64,000 nucleotides of DNA from Flavivirga amylovorans (GCF_030540875.1 NZ_JAUOEM010000006.1:124001-188000), one strand, 5' to 3'. Shown: positions 33,780 to 42,783, numbered from the stretch's first letter. The notes: generated by a model not told the origin, from the sequence alone. Numbers and translations: made by a program.

Positions 33780-35051
33780 ATGCATAAAGCAACCTTAGAT
33801 TACGCAAAACAACAAGATGAGTTGGACGAGCTTTCTATGTATCGCAATCAATTTCATATTCCTAAAGACAAAAACGGGAATGAACTGATTTATATGACAG
33901 GAAACTCGCTTGGGCTTCAACCAAAACAAACAAAAGCATATATAAACCAAGAACTGGAAGATTGGGCTAATTTAGGTGTAGAAGGACATACTGAAGCAAA
34001 AAATCCTTGGTTAGCTTATCATGAATTTTTAACAGAAAGCATGGCAAATGTGGTTGGTGCAAAACCTATTGAAGTAGTTACCATGAATACGTTAACAGCT
34101 AATCTGCACTTTATGATGGTCTCTTTTTATAAGCCAACAAAAACGCGTTATAAAATAATTATTGAAAGTGATGCTTTTCCATCTGACAAATATGCTGTAG
34201 AATCTCAATTACGACATCATGGTTTTGATGAAGCAGACGGACTAATTCTTTGGAAACCAAGAAAAAATGAAGAACTTCTACGTTATGAAGATCTAGAAAC
34301 TATTCTAGAAAAGCATGGTAACGAAGTGGCATTAATAATGATTGGTGGTGTAAACTATTATACAGGGCAATATTTCAATTTAAAACGCATTACAGAACTT
34401 GGACACAAGTATAATTGTATGGTTGGATTTGATTGTGCTCATGGTGCTGGAAATGTAGAACTTAATCTACATGATTCTGGAGCAGATTTTGCCGTTTGGT
34501 GTACTTACAAGTATTTAAATTCTGGTCCAGGAAGTCTAGCTGGTTGTTTTATACATGAAAGACACGCATATAACAAAGACTTAAATCGTTTTACAGGTTG
34601 GTGGAGTCATAATAAGAAAACTCGTTTTAACATGCGTCATGAATTTGATGTGCTTCCAGGAGCAGAAGGGTGGCAGCTTAGTAACCCTCCTATATTATCA
34701 ATGGCAGCTATTAAAGCATCTTTAGATATTTTTAATGAAGTAGGCATAAAAAAATTAACAGAAAAATCTAAAAAACTAACAGGTTACTTTGAGTTTTTGC
34801 TAAAGCAATTAGGAGAAGATACTATTAAAATAATAACACCTGTCAATTCAAATGAACGTGGTTGTCAACTATCCATACAAGTTTTAAATGCAGACAAAGC
34901 ATTACACAATAAATTAACAGAAGCAGGAGTAATAAGTGACTGGAGAGAACCCGATGTTATTCGTTGTGCTCCTACGCCACTTTATAATTCATTTCAAGAC
35001 GTTTATCACATGGTTGATAAATTAAAAGATATTTTAAATAAGAAAAACTGA
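33780..35051 (+). CDS. kynU: Kynureninase
   Basis: A 423-residue PLP enzyme cleaving kynurenine or 3-hydroxykynurenine to anthranilate or 3-hydroxyanthranilate and alanine. Diagnostic segments are Y-M-T-G-N-S-L-G-L-Q-P, G-F-D-C-A-H-G-A-G-N and W-C-T-Y-K-Y-L-N-S-G-P-G, with the PLP-binding lysine at Lys244, and G-W-W-S-H. Length and motifs are complete. It leads the plus-strand cluster; with KMO present the usual substrate here is probably 3-hydroxykynurenine. Confidence 0.96.
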   Translation: MHKATLDYAKQQDELDELSMYRNQFHIPKDKNGNELIYMTGNSLGLQPKQTKAYINQELEDWANLGVEGHTEAKNPWLAYHEFLTESMANVVGAKPIEVVTMNTLTANLHFMMVSFYKPTKTRYKIIIESDAFPSDKYAVESQLRHHGFDEADGLILWKPRKNEELLRYEDLETILEKHGNEVALIMIGGVNYYTGQYFNLKRITELGHKYNCMVGFDCAHGAGNVELNLHDSGADFAVWCTYKYLNSGPGSLAGCFIHERHAYNKDLNRFTGWWSHNKKTRFNMRHEFDVLPGAEGWQLSNPPILSMAAIKASLDIFNEVGIKKLTEKSKKLTGYFEFLLKQLGEDTIKIITPVNSNERGCQLSIQVLNADKALHNKLTEAGVISDWREPDVIRCAPTPLYNSFQDVYHMVDKLKDILNKKN

Positions 35052-35064
35052 AATAGAGTAAATC

Positions 35065-35403
35065 TTGTCTAAAAAGAATAAAACATTAATGATAAAAAAA
35101 GTATCCGAATATCGTTTTTTAGACCTATTGGTAACCTCAAACAAATCACTTTTAGGGGTTTTATATTTTTTAAAACGTAAAAAATTTGATTATTTAATAA
35201 TTACAAAAATTAGGATACTATATATTATTAGAAATAAAGTTATAAAGAATATATCATATAATTATAACTTTAAAGTTAGTTTCAATTCTATGAAAAATAG
35301 AATCGAATTTTATAATAGTAAACAAAAAAAAGAATATATTGAGTTACATGATTTCAAAATCACTCTCAATGAAATTCAACAAATAAAAAGCATCTTAAGT
35401 TAG
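35065..35403 (+). CDS. AT-rich orphan ORF between kynU and kmo
   Basis: Read from a TTG at 35065 (112 residues) or, more probably, the ATG at 35089 (104 residues). The sequence is rich in Lys, Ile, Asn and Tyr with no membrane helix; alternation of short beta strands and a last helix (E-I-Q-Q-I-K-S-I-L-S) suggests a small PH-like fold. It is visibly more AT-rich than the kyn genes around it and has no role in the pathway that I recognise, so it may be a later arrival. Confidence 0.55.
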   Translation: MSKKNKTLMIKKVSEYRFLDLLVTSNKSLLGVLYFLKRKKFDYLIITKIRILYIIRNKVIKNISYNYNFKVSFNSMKNRIEFYNSKQKKEYIELHDFKITLNEIQQIKSILS

Positions 35404-35431
35404 TATCGTAACGTAAGGCGAGAATGAAACT

Positions 35432-36847
35432 ATGAAAACAAAACAAAACATACTCATTATAGGTGCTGGGCTTTGTGGTTCTCTTTTAGCTTTACGCTTA
35501 GGTCAAAGAGGTTATAATGTATCGGTTTACGAGATGCGTCCAGACTTACGTAAAGTAGATATTAGTGCAGGACGTTCCATAAATTTAGCGTTTTCAGACC
35601 GTGGCAATAAAGCCATGGAACTAGTTGGTATTGAAGAGAAAGTAAAAGCCCTTTGTATTCCTATGAACGGGCGTATGATTCATAATAAAGCAGGTGATAC
35701 TTTTTTATCAAATTATAGCGGACGTAGCCATGAATATATCAATTCCGTTTCTCGCGGCGGACTCAACGCATTGCTTTTAGACGAAGCTGAAAAACACGAA
35801 AATGTTTCTATCTATTTCAACAAAAAATGCAAATCAGTAGATTTCACGAAAACAACAGCATTATTTAAAGATTACGAAACAAAATCAGAATTCATAGAAG
35901 ATGCCGATGTCATTATTGCCACAGATGGCGCAGGCTCTGCATTACGAAAAAGCTACTATTTATCTAAAAAATTCCTATTCAGCTTTTCACAGGACTATTT
36001 AACACATGGTTATAAAGAACTAAGTATTCTACCAACCAAAACTGGTGATTATAAAACTTATAAAAATGCATTACACATATGGCCTCGTGGTTCTTTTATG
36101 CTCATTGCCCTACCAAATTTAGATGGTAGTTTTACAGTTACCTTATTTTTAGGTTATGATGAAGGCACATACAATTTCAATAATTTAACAACCCCAGAAA
36201 TGGTATCAGAGTTTTTTCAAAAAGAATTCCCTGATGCTTTAGAACTAATGCCTAATCTCACTGAAGACTTTTTTAATAACCCAACAGCGCCATTAGGGAC
36301 CGTAAAATGCTCTCCTTGGCATTATAAAGGCAATACACTATTAATGGGTGATTCTGCACATGCCATTGTACCATTTTATGGACAAGGCATGAATGCCTCT
36401 TTTGAAGATGTTGTAGAGTTCGATGCTGTTTTAGATCAGAATTTAGAAAACTGGGAAACTGTATTTAAATCCTATGAAGCCACTCGTAAAAAAGATACCG
36501 ATGCTATTGCAGATTTGGCCATAGATAACTTTCATGAAATGAAAGATCACGTTGCCAATCCTATATTTCAGGAAAAGCGTAAATTAGAAATGGCTTTAGA
36601 ACAACATTTTCCAGACGCGTATTCATCAAAATACTCTTTGGTTACTTTTAATGAAAACATGGGTTACCATGGAGCCATGACAAGAGGACGCGCACAAGAC
36701 AAGGCCATTTTAAACATGATCGCAAATAAGGATATCCCGACTGTGCTTGATATGACAAAAGATGAATTAAAGCAGACCTTAAAAAGAATTCAACAAGAAA
36801 CCAATGATATTCTTGAAGACGATAAAATTGCTGCATTAAAAAAATGA
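35432..36847 (+). CDS. kmo: Kynurenine 3-monooxygenase
   Basis: A 471-residue FAD-dependent aromatic hydroxylase making 3-hydroxykynurenine with NADPH and O2. The N-terminal [14 protein letters not shown] fold, [12 protein letters not shown], and [18 protein letters not shown] are the KMO signature segments. The C-terminus carries the extra helical region of this family. Its stop overlaps the RidA-type gene by four bases (ATGA, 36844-36847), implying coupling. Confidence 0.96.
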   Translation: MKTKQNILIIGAGLCGSLLALRLGQRGYNVSVYEMRPDLRKVDISAGRSINLAFSDRGNKAMELVGIEEKVKALCIPMNGRMIHNKAGDTFLSNYSGRSHEYINSVSRGGLNALLLDEAEKHENVSIYFNKKCKSVDFTKTTALFKDYETKSEFIEDADVIIATDGAGSALRKSYYLSKKFLFSFSQDYLTHGYKELSILPTKTGDYKTYKNALHIWPRGSFMLIALPNLDGSFTVTLFLGYDEGTYNFNNLTTPEMVSEFFQKEFPDALELMPNLTEDFFNNPTAPLGTVKCSPWHYKGNTLLMGDSAHAIVPFYGQGMNASFEDVVEFDAVLDQNLENWETVFKSYEATRKKDTDAIADLAIDNFHEMKDHVANPIFQEKRKLEMALEQHFPDAYSSKYSLVTFNENMGYHGAMTRGRAQDKAILNMIANKDIPTVLDMTKDELKQTLKRIQQETNDILEDDKIAALKK

Positions 36848-37269
36848 TTATGAGTGAAAACAAAAACGTAACACCAAGAGGCGCTTATCCACATACAAAA
36901 CGTGTTAGTGATTTTATATTTGTATCTGGAACAAGTTCTCGCAGAGCAGATAATACAATTGCTGGGGTCGATATTATTGACGACATGGGCACGAAACATT
37001 TAAACATTGAAGTACAAACCCGTGAGGTTTTAAAAAACATAGAAAAGAATTTAGCTAAAGAAGGTGCTACTTTAAAAGATGTGGTTGATGTGACATCTTT
37101 TCTAGTAAACATGAATGATTTTTCTGGTTATAATAAAACCTATGCGGAATTCTTTGATGTTGAAACCGGGCCTACACGAACCACTGTTGCAGTACACCAA
37201 TTACCACATCCTGATTTGGTTGTGGAGATTAAGGTTATGGCTTATAAGAAATTAAAACCTAATCATTGA
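36844..37269 (+). CDS. RidA-family 2-aminomuconate deaminase
   Basis: A 141-residue RidA/YjgF-family protein (an ATG two codons in, at 36850, is the alternative start). Typical features are [26 protein letters not shown] and G-P-T-R-T-T-V-A. The G-T-S-S-R variant and the N-terminal [10 protein letters not shown] are those of the aminomuconate deaminases rather than the general enamine deaminase. In a cluster with HAAO, ACMS decarboxylase and an aldehyde dehydrogenase the role is hydrolysis of 2-aminomuconate to 4-oxalocrotonate plus ammonia. Four-base overlap with kmo. Confidence 0.88.
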   Translation: MIMSENKNVTPRGAYPHTKRVSDFIFVSGTSSRRADNTIAGVDIIDDMGTKHLNIEVQTREVLKNIEKNLAKEGATLKDVVDVTSFLVNMNDFSGYNKTYAEFFDVETGPTRTTVAVHQLPHPDLVVEIKVMAYKKLKPNH

Positions 37270-37340
37270 CTAGAACCTTCATTAGATGATAGTCTGTAAA
37301 ATGTTAGAAAATGATAATTATAAAAATTAATCAAATGTCC

Positions 37341-37361
37341 CCTCGAGCGCAGTCGAGAGGT
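37341..37361. repeat. Left inverted repeat of the GIY-YIG cassette
   Basis: CCTCGAGCGCAGTCGAGAGG; its core TCGAGCGCAGTCGAGA (37343-37358) recurs inverted at 37691-37706. Lies 6 bp before the nuclease start. Confidence 0.85.
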
Positions 37362-37366
37362 TTATA

Positions 37367-37687
37367 ATGAAAACGTATTATGTATATATCATAAAATGTT
37401 CTGATGGACTCACTTACACTGGAGTTACAAATAATATTTCAAGACGTTTTGAAGAACATCAAAAGGGCTTGAATAAAAGTTGTTTCACTTTTAAAAGAAG
37501 ACCTTTAGAATTGATTTTTAATCAAAATTTTAATGATATTAATCAAGCTATCTATTTTGAAAAGAAAATTAAAAATTGGAGTGCAAAGAAAAAGTTAGCT
37601 TTAGCTAACGAAAATTTCGATATGTTACAAATTTTAGCTGAATGTAGAAATGCAACACATTCAAATTATAATCCAGAAAACAATTGA
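37367..37687 (+). CDS. GIY-YIG nuclease-domain protein inserted in the kynurenine cluster
   Basis: A 106-residue single-domain GIY-YIG protein: Y-Y-V-Y-I-I-K-C then L-T-Y-T-G-V-T-N-N-I-S-R-R-F-E-E-H (catalytic Tyr and Arg), Y-F-E-K-K-I-K-N-W-S-A-K-K-K. It belongs to the UPF0213-like group and is a distant paralogue of the trp operon protein at 10328-10612. A nuclease activity is inferred from the family. It separates two consecutive steps of the pathway (deaminase and semialdehyde dehydrogenase) and is bracketed by inverted 16-bp identical cores, leaving 28 bp to the next gene. Confidence 0.87.
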   Translation: MKTYYVYIIKCSDGLTYTGVTNNISRRFEEHQKGLNKSCFTFKRRPLELIFNQNFNDINQAIYFEKKIKNWSAKKKLALANENFDMLQILAECRNATHSNYNPENN

Positions 37688-37690
37688 GGT

Positions 37691-37707
37691 CTCGACTGCG
37701 CTCGACC
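37691..37707. repeat. Right inverted repeat of the GIY-YIG cassette
   Basis: TCTCGACTGCGCTCGACC, the exact reverse complement of the left core over 16 bp. It begins four bases after the nuclease stop and ends seven bases before the dehydrogenase start. Confidence 0.85.
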
Positions 37708-37714
37708 AGACAAA

Positions 37715-39157
37715 ATGAATAAAATCAAAAACTACATAAACGGTCAATTTCTTAATCCATCATCAAACGTTTGGATAGACAACTATTGTCCTGCTAATGG
37801 TAAAGTTTACGGACAAATACCAAACGCTTCAAAAGCCGATGTAGAAAACGCATATATCGCTGCAAAATCTGCTTTTCCAAGTTGGTCGGAAACCACTCTA
37901 GAAGAACGAAGTAGAATTTTAATTAAGATTTCAGAATTACTAGAAGCTAATTTGCAACGCTTTGCAGAAGCTGAAAGTAAAGACAATGGTAAACCTGTTA
38001 GTTTAGCAAAAACTATCGATATACCAAGAGCAGCAAGTAACTTCCGTTTTTTTGGGAATGCTATTACACAATTCGCTAGCGAAAGTCATGAAAGTATTGG
38101 GCAAGATGCTATAAATTATACATTACATCAACCCATAGGTGTAGTAGGCTGTATTTCTCCATGGAACCTCCCTCTCTATCTCTTTACCTGGAAAATAGCT
38201 CCTGCTATTGCTGCAGGAAATTGTGTAGTTGCCAAACCAAGTGAAATAACGCCTATGACAGCTTATTTATTAGGAGAAATTTGTACCGAAGCAGGCTTGC
38301 CCAGAGGTGTTTTAAACATTGTTCATGGTTTAGGCTCCACAACAGGCCAAGCCATTATAGAACACCCAGACATTAAAGCCATTTCGTTTACAGGTGGTAC
38401 GGAAACGGGTGCACATATTGCGAGAGTAGCCGCACCCATGTTTAAGAAATTGTCACTGGAATTGGGTGGTAAGAATCCAAATATCATTTTTGCAGATTGC
38501 AATTATAATGATATGTTAGAGACTACGGTGCGTTCATCGTTTGCTAATCAAGGTCAAATTTGTTTATGTGGAAGTCGCATTTTTGTTGAAGCAACTATTT
38601 ACGAGAAGTTTAAAACTGATTTTGTTAAAAAAGTCAAACAACTTAAAGTTGGACATCCTTCAAAGGAAGATACCAATATAGGTGCTTTAGTTTCTAAACC
38701 TCATCTGGAAAAGGTTATGCAATACATTGACATTGCAAAAGAAGAAGACGGAACCATTCTTTATGGAGGCAATAAAGTTACTATTGCTGGTTACGAAGAT
38801 GGTTATTATATAGAACCTACTATTATTGAAGTAACAACAGACGAATGCAGAGTAAATCAAGAAGAAATTTTTGGTCCTATAGTAACAATCATGCCTTTTA
38901 ATACTGAAGATCACGTTTTGCAAATGGCTAATAAAGTCAAATATGGCCTATCAGCTACATTATGGACAAATAACTTAAAGCGTACCATGAGAATGAGTAA
39001 TCAATTACATGCTGGTATTATTTGGGTAAATACATGGATGTTGCGCGACTTACGAACACCTTTTGGAGGCGTTAAAGCTTCTGGTGTTGGAAGAGAAGGT
39101 GGTTTTGAAGCATTCCGTTTTTTCACTGAAGCTAAAAACGTATGTATAAAGTATTAG
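37715..39157 (+). CDS. 2-aminomuconic 6-semialdehyde dehydrogenase
   Basis: A 480-residue NAD-dependent aldehyde dehydrogenase. Rossmann and active-site features are complete: S-P-W-N-L-P-L-Y, F-T-G-G-T-E-T-G, the general base Glu in L-E-L-G-G-K-N-P, catalytic Cys in N-Q-G-Q-I-C-L-C, and E-I-F-G-P. The W-N-L-P-L and G-Q-I-C-L-C pattern fits the hydroxymuconic/aminomuconic semialdehyde dehydrogenases (NbaE/AmnC type). Context with HAAO and the ACMS decarboxylase makes oxidation of 2-aminomuconate semialdehyde the likely role. A GNAT gene follows 4 bp later. Confidence 0.9.
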   Translation: MNKIKNYINGQFLNPSSNVWIDNYCPANGKVYGQIPNASKADVENAYIAAKSAFPSWSETTLEERSRILIKISELLEANLQRFAEAESKDNGKPVSLAKTIDIPRAASNFRFFGNAITQFASESHESIGQDAINYTLHQPIGVVGCISPWNLPLYLFTWKIAPAIAAGNCVVAKPSEITPMTAYLLGEICTEAGLPRGVLNIVHGLGSTTGQAIIEHPDIKAISFTGGTETGAHIARVAAPMFKKLSLELGGKNPNIIFADCNYNDMLETTVRSSFANQGQICLCGSRIFVEATIYEKFKTDFVKKVKQLKVGHPSKEDTNIGALVSKPHLEKVMQYIDIAKEEDGTILYGGNKVTIAGYEDGYYIEPTIIEVTTDECRVNQEEIFGPIVTIMPFNTEDHVLQMANKVKYGLSATLWTNNLKRTMRMSNQLHAGIIWVNTWMLRDLRTPFGGVKASGVGREGGFEAFRFFTEAKNVCIKY

Positions 39158-39161
39158 CATT

Positions 39162-39602
39162 ATGATAGCTTTAGAAAACAATATTTATTTTTCGTCTGAA
39201 ACCAATGATATGGATTTAAACCTTATCTATACATTTATTAAAAACTCTTATTGGGGGGAATCAAGAACCTTAGAAGAACAGAAAAAAGCTATGGAGAATA
39301 CAATCAATTATGGGCTCTTTCATAATGGAAATCAAATTGCTTATGCCAGAGTCATGACCGATAAAGTGTTTTTTGCTTACCTATTAGATGTTTTTGTTAT
39401 TGAAGATTACCAAGGTAAAGGGTATTCAAAATTATTAATTGACAAGATTTTAAACTTTCCTGAATTAAAAAACGTTGATAAATGGATGCTTGCAACAAAA
39501 GACGCGCATAAACTTTATGAACGATTTGGGTTTAAAACTGTGAAAAGTCCTGAAAAATTAATGGAAAAATTAAGCCAACGTGCTAAAATAATATACGAAT
39601 AA
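39162..39602 (+). CDS. GNAT family N-acetyltransferase
   Basis: A 146-residue acetyltransferase with the acetyl-CoA loop V-I-E-D-Y-Q-G-K-G-Y-S-K-L-L-I (about residues 84-98) and the C-terminal A-H-K-L-Y-E-R-F-G-F. The N-terminal Y-W-G-E-S-R-T and A-R-V-M-T-D fit a small GNAT group common in bacteria. It lies 4 bp after the dehydrogenase and 1 bp before the SDR gene, so it is part of the kyn transcript; its acceptor is unknown and it is not a known pathway step. Confidence 0.87.
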   Translation: MIALENNIYFSSETNDMDLNLIYTFIKNSYWGESRTLEEQKKAMENTINYGLFHNGNQIAYARVMTDKVFFAYLLDVFVIEDYQGKGYSKLLIDKILNFPELKNVDKWMLATKDAHKLYERFGFKTVKSPEKLMEKLSQRAKIIYE

Positions 39603-39603
39603 T

Positions 39604-40386
39604 ATGAATTTAAACTTAAATAATAAAAATGCTTTGGTTTGTGGAAGCACACAAGGCATTGGCAAAGCAACAGCAATAGCATTAGCTCAAGAAGGCGTTA
39701 ATTTAACTCTAGTGGCCAGAAACAGAGATAAACTCAAGGACGTATTAAATGAATTACCAAAACATAGAAATCATAACTTTATTGTAGCCGATTTTTCAGA
39801 GCCTAGAGATTTACAAGAAAAAGTAATCAATTTTATAGATAAAAACCATGGATTTCATATTCTTGTTAACAATACTGGTGGGCCTAAAAGTGGCAATATT
39901 TTAACAGCTAGTTTAGAAGAATTTGAAAATGCCTTTATACAACATCTTAAATGCAATCATGTGTTAGCTCAAGCTACTATCCCATTTATGAAAGAAGAAG
40001 GTTTTGGAAGGATTATAAATATTATTTCTACCTCAGTTAAAGAGCCTATTCCTGGACTTGGCGTTAGCAACACTACCAGAGGAGCAGTTGGTAATTGGAG
40101 TAAAACCTTATCTAATGAAGTAGCTGAATTTGGCATTACCGTGAATAATGTATTACCAGGCTTTACTGAAACCGAACGCTTAGAAGAGATTATTCAAATA
40201 AAAGCAAAAAGTGTTGGTACTACCGTTGAAGAAATGACTAAGATCATGAAAAGTCACACACCAGCTAAACGTTTTGCAAAACCTGAAGAAACGGCAAATA
40301 CCGTTACGTTTTTAGCAAGTGAAGCAGCCAGTTATATCAATGGAATTAATATTCCTGTTGATGGTGGGCGAACAAAAAGTTTGTAA
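39604..40386 (+). CDS. Short-chain dehydrogenase/reductase
   Basis: A 260-residue SDR: cofactor loop C-G-S-T-Q-G-I-G-K-A near residues 13-22, N-N-T-G-G, and C-terminal S-Y-I-N-G-I-N-I-P-V-D-G-G. At the catalytic position the usual Y-x-x-x-K is replaced: the segment reads I-I-S-T-S-V-K-E-P-I-P-G-L-G-V-S-N-T-T-R, so the Tyr and Lys are not in their standard places. This atypical subgroup is found in kyn clusters of Flavobacteria-like genomes, but its reaction is not known to me. Confidence 0.85.
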   Translation: MNLNLNNKNALVCGSTQGIGKATAIALAQEGVNLTLVARNRDKLKDVLNELPKHRNHNFIVADFSEPRDLQEKVINFIDKNHGFHILVNNTGGPKSGNILTASLEEFENAFIQHLKCNHVLAQATIPFMKEEGFGRIINIISTSVKEPIPGLGVSNTTRGAVGNWSKTLSNEVAEFGITVNNVLPGFTETERLEEIIQIKAKSVGTTVEEMTKIMKSHTPAKRFAKPEETANTVTFLASEAASYINGINIPVDGGRTKSL

Positions 40387-40499
40387 CTTTATAAAGTAAG
40401 AGGTTTATGCATTAAAACGTCGATAACTTTCGAGATATTTAAAACGTAAGTTTTACTCGCAAGTTGGTAAGTCTGATAATAAAAATAATATATAAACAA

Positions 40500-41024
40500 A
40501 TGAGCAAATTAGTTTCTCCTTTAAATTTTAAAACTTGGATTGAAGAAAACAGACATCTTTTAAAACCGCCCGTTGGGAATAAATGTGTTTGGAAAGATGG
40601 AGATTTTATTGTTATGGTTGTTGGTGGTCCCAACAACAGAAAGGATTACCATTATAATGAAACTCCAGAGTTTTTCTATCAAGTTGAAGGTGATATGGTT
40701 TTAAAAATCATAGATGGTAACACACCAAAAGATGTACATATTAAAGAAGGCGACATCTATTTACTGCCTCCAAAAGTACCTCATTCACCTCAACGTTTAG
40801 CGAATACAGTTGGTTTAGTTATTGAGTATCCGCGTTCTAAAAAGATGAAAGATGCTCTAGAATGGTACTGCGAAAATTGCAATAATTTACTATATAGAAA
40901 GAACTTTAAGCTTGATAATATAGAAACAGATATGCCTAAAATTTTTGACAAATATTACTCCAGCGAAAAAAAATGCACTTGTAAAAAGTGTGGAACAAAA
41001 ATGGAAGCTCCTAAAAAAGTTTAA
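40500..41024 (+). CDS. nbaC: 3-hydroxyanthranilate 3,4-dioxygenase
   Basis: A 174-residue cupin dioxygenase from the ATG at 40500 (the frame opens at a TTG 36 bases earlier). Fe ligands His51, Glu57 and His95, with substrate-site Arg47 and Arg99, lie at exactly the positions known for the bacterial enzyme. A C-terminal rubredoxin-like site with C-E-N-C and C-K-K-C is also present, as in the bacterial/homodimeric type. It opens 3-hydroxyanthranilate to 2-amino-3-carboxymuconate semialdehyde (ACMS), the substrate of the next gene 10 bp downstream. Confidence 0.96.
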   Translation: MSKLVSPLNFKTWIEENRHLLKPPVGNKCVWKDGDFIVMVVGGPNNRKDYHYNETPEFFYQVEGDMVLKIIDGNTPKDVHIKEGDIYLLPPKVPHSPQRLANTVGLVIEYPRSKKMKDALEWYCENCNNLLYRKNFKLDNIETDMPKIFDKYYSSEKKCTCKKCGTKMEAPKKV

Positions 41025-41034
41025 GAAAAAAAAT

Positions 41035-42120
41035 ATGACACGCAAACTCCGAATCAATGGGCATTCACATTTACTTCCTTATCCTGAGGAGATTCCCCAA
41101 TTCATGAAAGAAAAAGAAATCTTCTGGGTAGATGACGAACGTAAATACATGCTCCAAAAGGGCTGGAGAAGACCCGTAACAGATTCTAGTTTCTTCTTAC
41201 ATGAAAAACTGGAATGGATGGAACGTAATAAATTAGACCATGCTGTTGTTTTAAACTTATCTCAACTTTATGGTAATGGATTGCGTTTGGAAGAAATGAA
41301 AAAAGCGCTCCGTTTTCAAAATGACTTTAATGCTAAAGTACAGCATGATCACCCAGATAAATTTACCTGCGGTTTTGTCGTGCACCCAGGATTTATCCAC
41401 GGTGCTTTGTACGAAGTAGAGCGTTGCGTTGAGCAACTGGAAATGAAAGTACTGTGTTTACCGACTCATTTTATGGATTCTATCGGACAATGGCGTTCTG
41501 TTTTTGACAAAGAAAATGATGCCATCTTTGAGTTGGCTAACAAGTATAAATTAGCCATTGAAATACATCCTTATGACGGAGATAAAATGATTAATCTAGA
41601 AAATTCATCATGGCGATTTCATTTAATATGGATGCTGGCGCAATGTGGAGATGCTTATCATTTTTACACATTAAATGGAATGCAAGAACGTTTTCCTAAT
41701 ATAAGAACTTGTTTTGCGCATGGAGGTCAACTAGCACAAATGAATTTGGGAAGACGTATTCAGGGATTTGATGGCAGACCAGATTTATTTAAAGGGAAAC
41801 ACCATCCTAGAAAAGCCGTTGGACATCCTAATATTTATTTTGATACTTTGGTACATGATACCGATTCGTTAAAACTCATGATAGACCGTCAAGGTAGCAA
41901 TCAAGTTATTATGGGCTTAGATGATCCCTACCCGTTAGGTGAAATGGAAAGTGATGCACAATCTTCTTATCCTGGAAAATTACTAGACTTGGCTATTGAG
42001 AAGCATGTAATTAACGAAAAACAATACGACGATATATGGGAAGACAATGTATTACGGTGGCTATTTGGTGATGATGATATTGCGAAACAAAAATTGATAA
42101 ATAGAATTCTAGCTAATTAA
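41035..42120 (+). CDS. nbaD: Aminocarboxymuconate-semialdehyde decarboxylase
   Basis: Taken from the ATG at 41035, 10 bp after nbaC (the frame also extends into nbaC). A 361-residue amidohydrolase-fold decarboxylase with the zinc motif H-S-H (His10, His12), V-H-P-G-F, C-F-A-H-G-G-Q and M-G-L-D-D-P-Y-P with the metal-binding Asp. ACMSD diverts ACMS from quinolinate (NAD synthesis) toward 2-aminomuconate semialdehyde. Length and motifs agree with the family. It would feed the dehydrogenase at 37715. Confidence 0.94.
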   Translation: MTRKLRINGHSHLLPYPEEIPQFMKEKEIFWVDDERKYMLQKGWRRPVTDSSFFLHEKLEWMERNKLDHAVVLNLSQLYGNGLRLEEMKKALRFQNDFNAKVQHDHPDKFTCGFVVHPGFIHGALYEVERCVEQLEMKVLCLPTHFMDSIGQWRSVFDKENDAIFELANKYKLAIEIHPYDGDKMINLENSSWRFHLIWMLAQCGDAYHFYTLNGMQERFPNIRTCFAHGGQLAQMNLGRRIQGFDGRPDLFKGKHHPRKAVGHPNIYFDTLVHDTDSLKLMIDRQGSNQVIMGLDDPYPLGEMESDAQSSYPGKLLDLAIEKHVINEKQYDDIWEDNVLRWLFGDDDIAKQKLINRILAN

Positions 42121-42128
42121 AATTAATT

Positions 42129-42773
42129 ATGCATTTTATACCCGAAGAGTTAGACCATTATATTGTAAAACATTCTGAAAATGAACCTGAATTATTACAA
42201 CAACTAGGCAGAGAAACCTATCAAAAAATATTACAACCACGAATGCTTAGCGGACACTACCAAGGACGTGTGCTAAGTATGATTTCTAAACTAGTGAATC
42301 CAATAAACATATTGGAAATAGGAACTTACACAGGCTATTCAGCGTTATGCCTAGCTGAAGGGATGCATGCTTCTGGAGCTTTACACACCATTGATATAAA
42401 TGAAGAGTTGGCTGATTTTCAGCGAAAGTATTTTGACAAATCAAATTATGGAAATCAAATTTTTCAACATATAGGAAATGCCTTGGAAATTATTCCAGCT
42501 TTAGATGTAACTTTCGATTTAGTTTTTATTGATGCCGATAAAGAAAACTACCCTAATTATTTTAACATCGTTATTGATAAATTAAACCCAGGTGGTATTA
42601 TTTTATCCGACAACGTACTTTGGAGTGGTAAAATACTTGAAGACTTAAAACCTGATGACACCTCTACAAAAGCGCTCTTAGAATACAATACACTCTTAAA
42701 AAACGATGATAGAATTGAAACGGTGGTCCTACCTATTAGAGATGGCTTAACAATTAGTAGAAAAATCAAATAG
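42129..42773 (+). CDS. Class I SAM-dependent O-methyltransferase
   Basis: A 214-residue methyltransferase of the O-methyltransferase family 3 (catechol/caffeoyl-CoA O-methyltransferase-like). Motifs: N-I-L-E-I-G-T-Y-T-G-Y-S-A-L-C-L, T-I-D-I-N-E, D-L-V-F-I-D-A-D-K-E-N-Y and L-S-D-N-V-L-W-S-G. Such enzymes need a divalent metal to methylate hydroxyls of catechols or 5-hydroxyuridine-type bases; substrate unknown. It ends the kyn-strand block 8 bp after nbaD and 10 bp from the convergent kinase gene. Confidence 0.9.
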   Translation: MHFIPEELDHYIVKHSENEPELLQQLGRETYQKILQPRMLSGHYQGRVLSMISKLVNPINILEIGTYTGYSALCLAEGMHASGALHTIDINEELADFQRKYFDKSNYGNQIFQHIGNALEIIPALDVTFDLVFIDADKENYPNYFNIVIDKLNPGGIILSDNVLWSGKILEDLKPDDTSTKALLEYNTLLKNDDRIETVVLPIRDGLTISRKIK

Positions 42774-42783
42774 CAACCTTCCC

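Noticed and set aside
39604-40386. Assignment of the SDR as 2-aminomuconate semialdehyde reductase or similar
   Set aside because: Only context supports it; the standard catalytic Tyr-Lys pair is not in place and no substrate-specific motif is visible.
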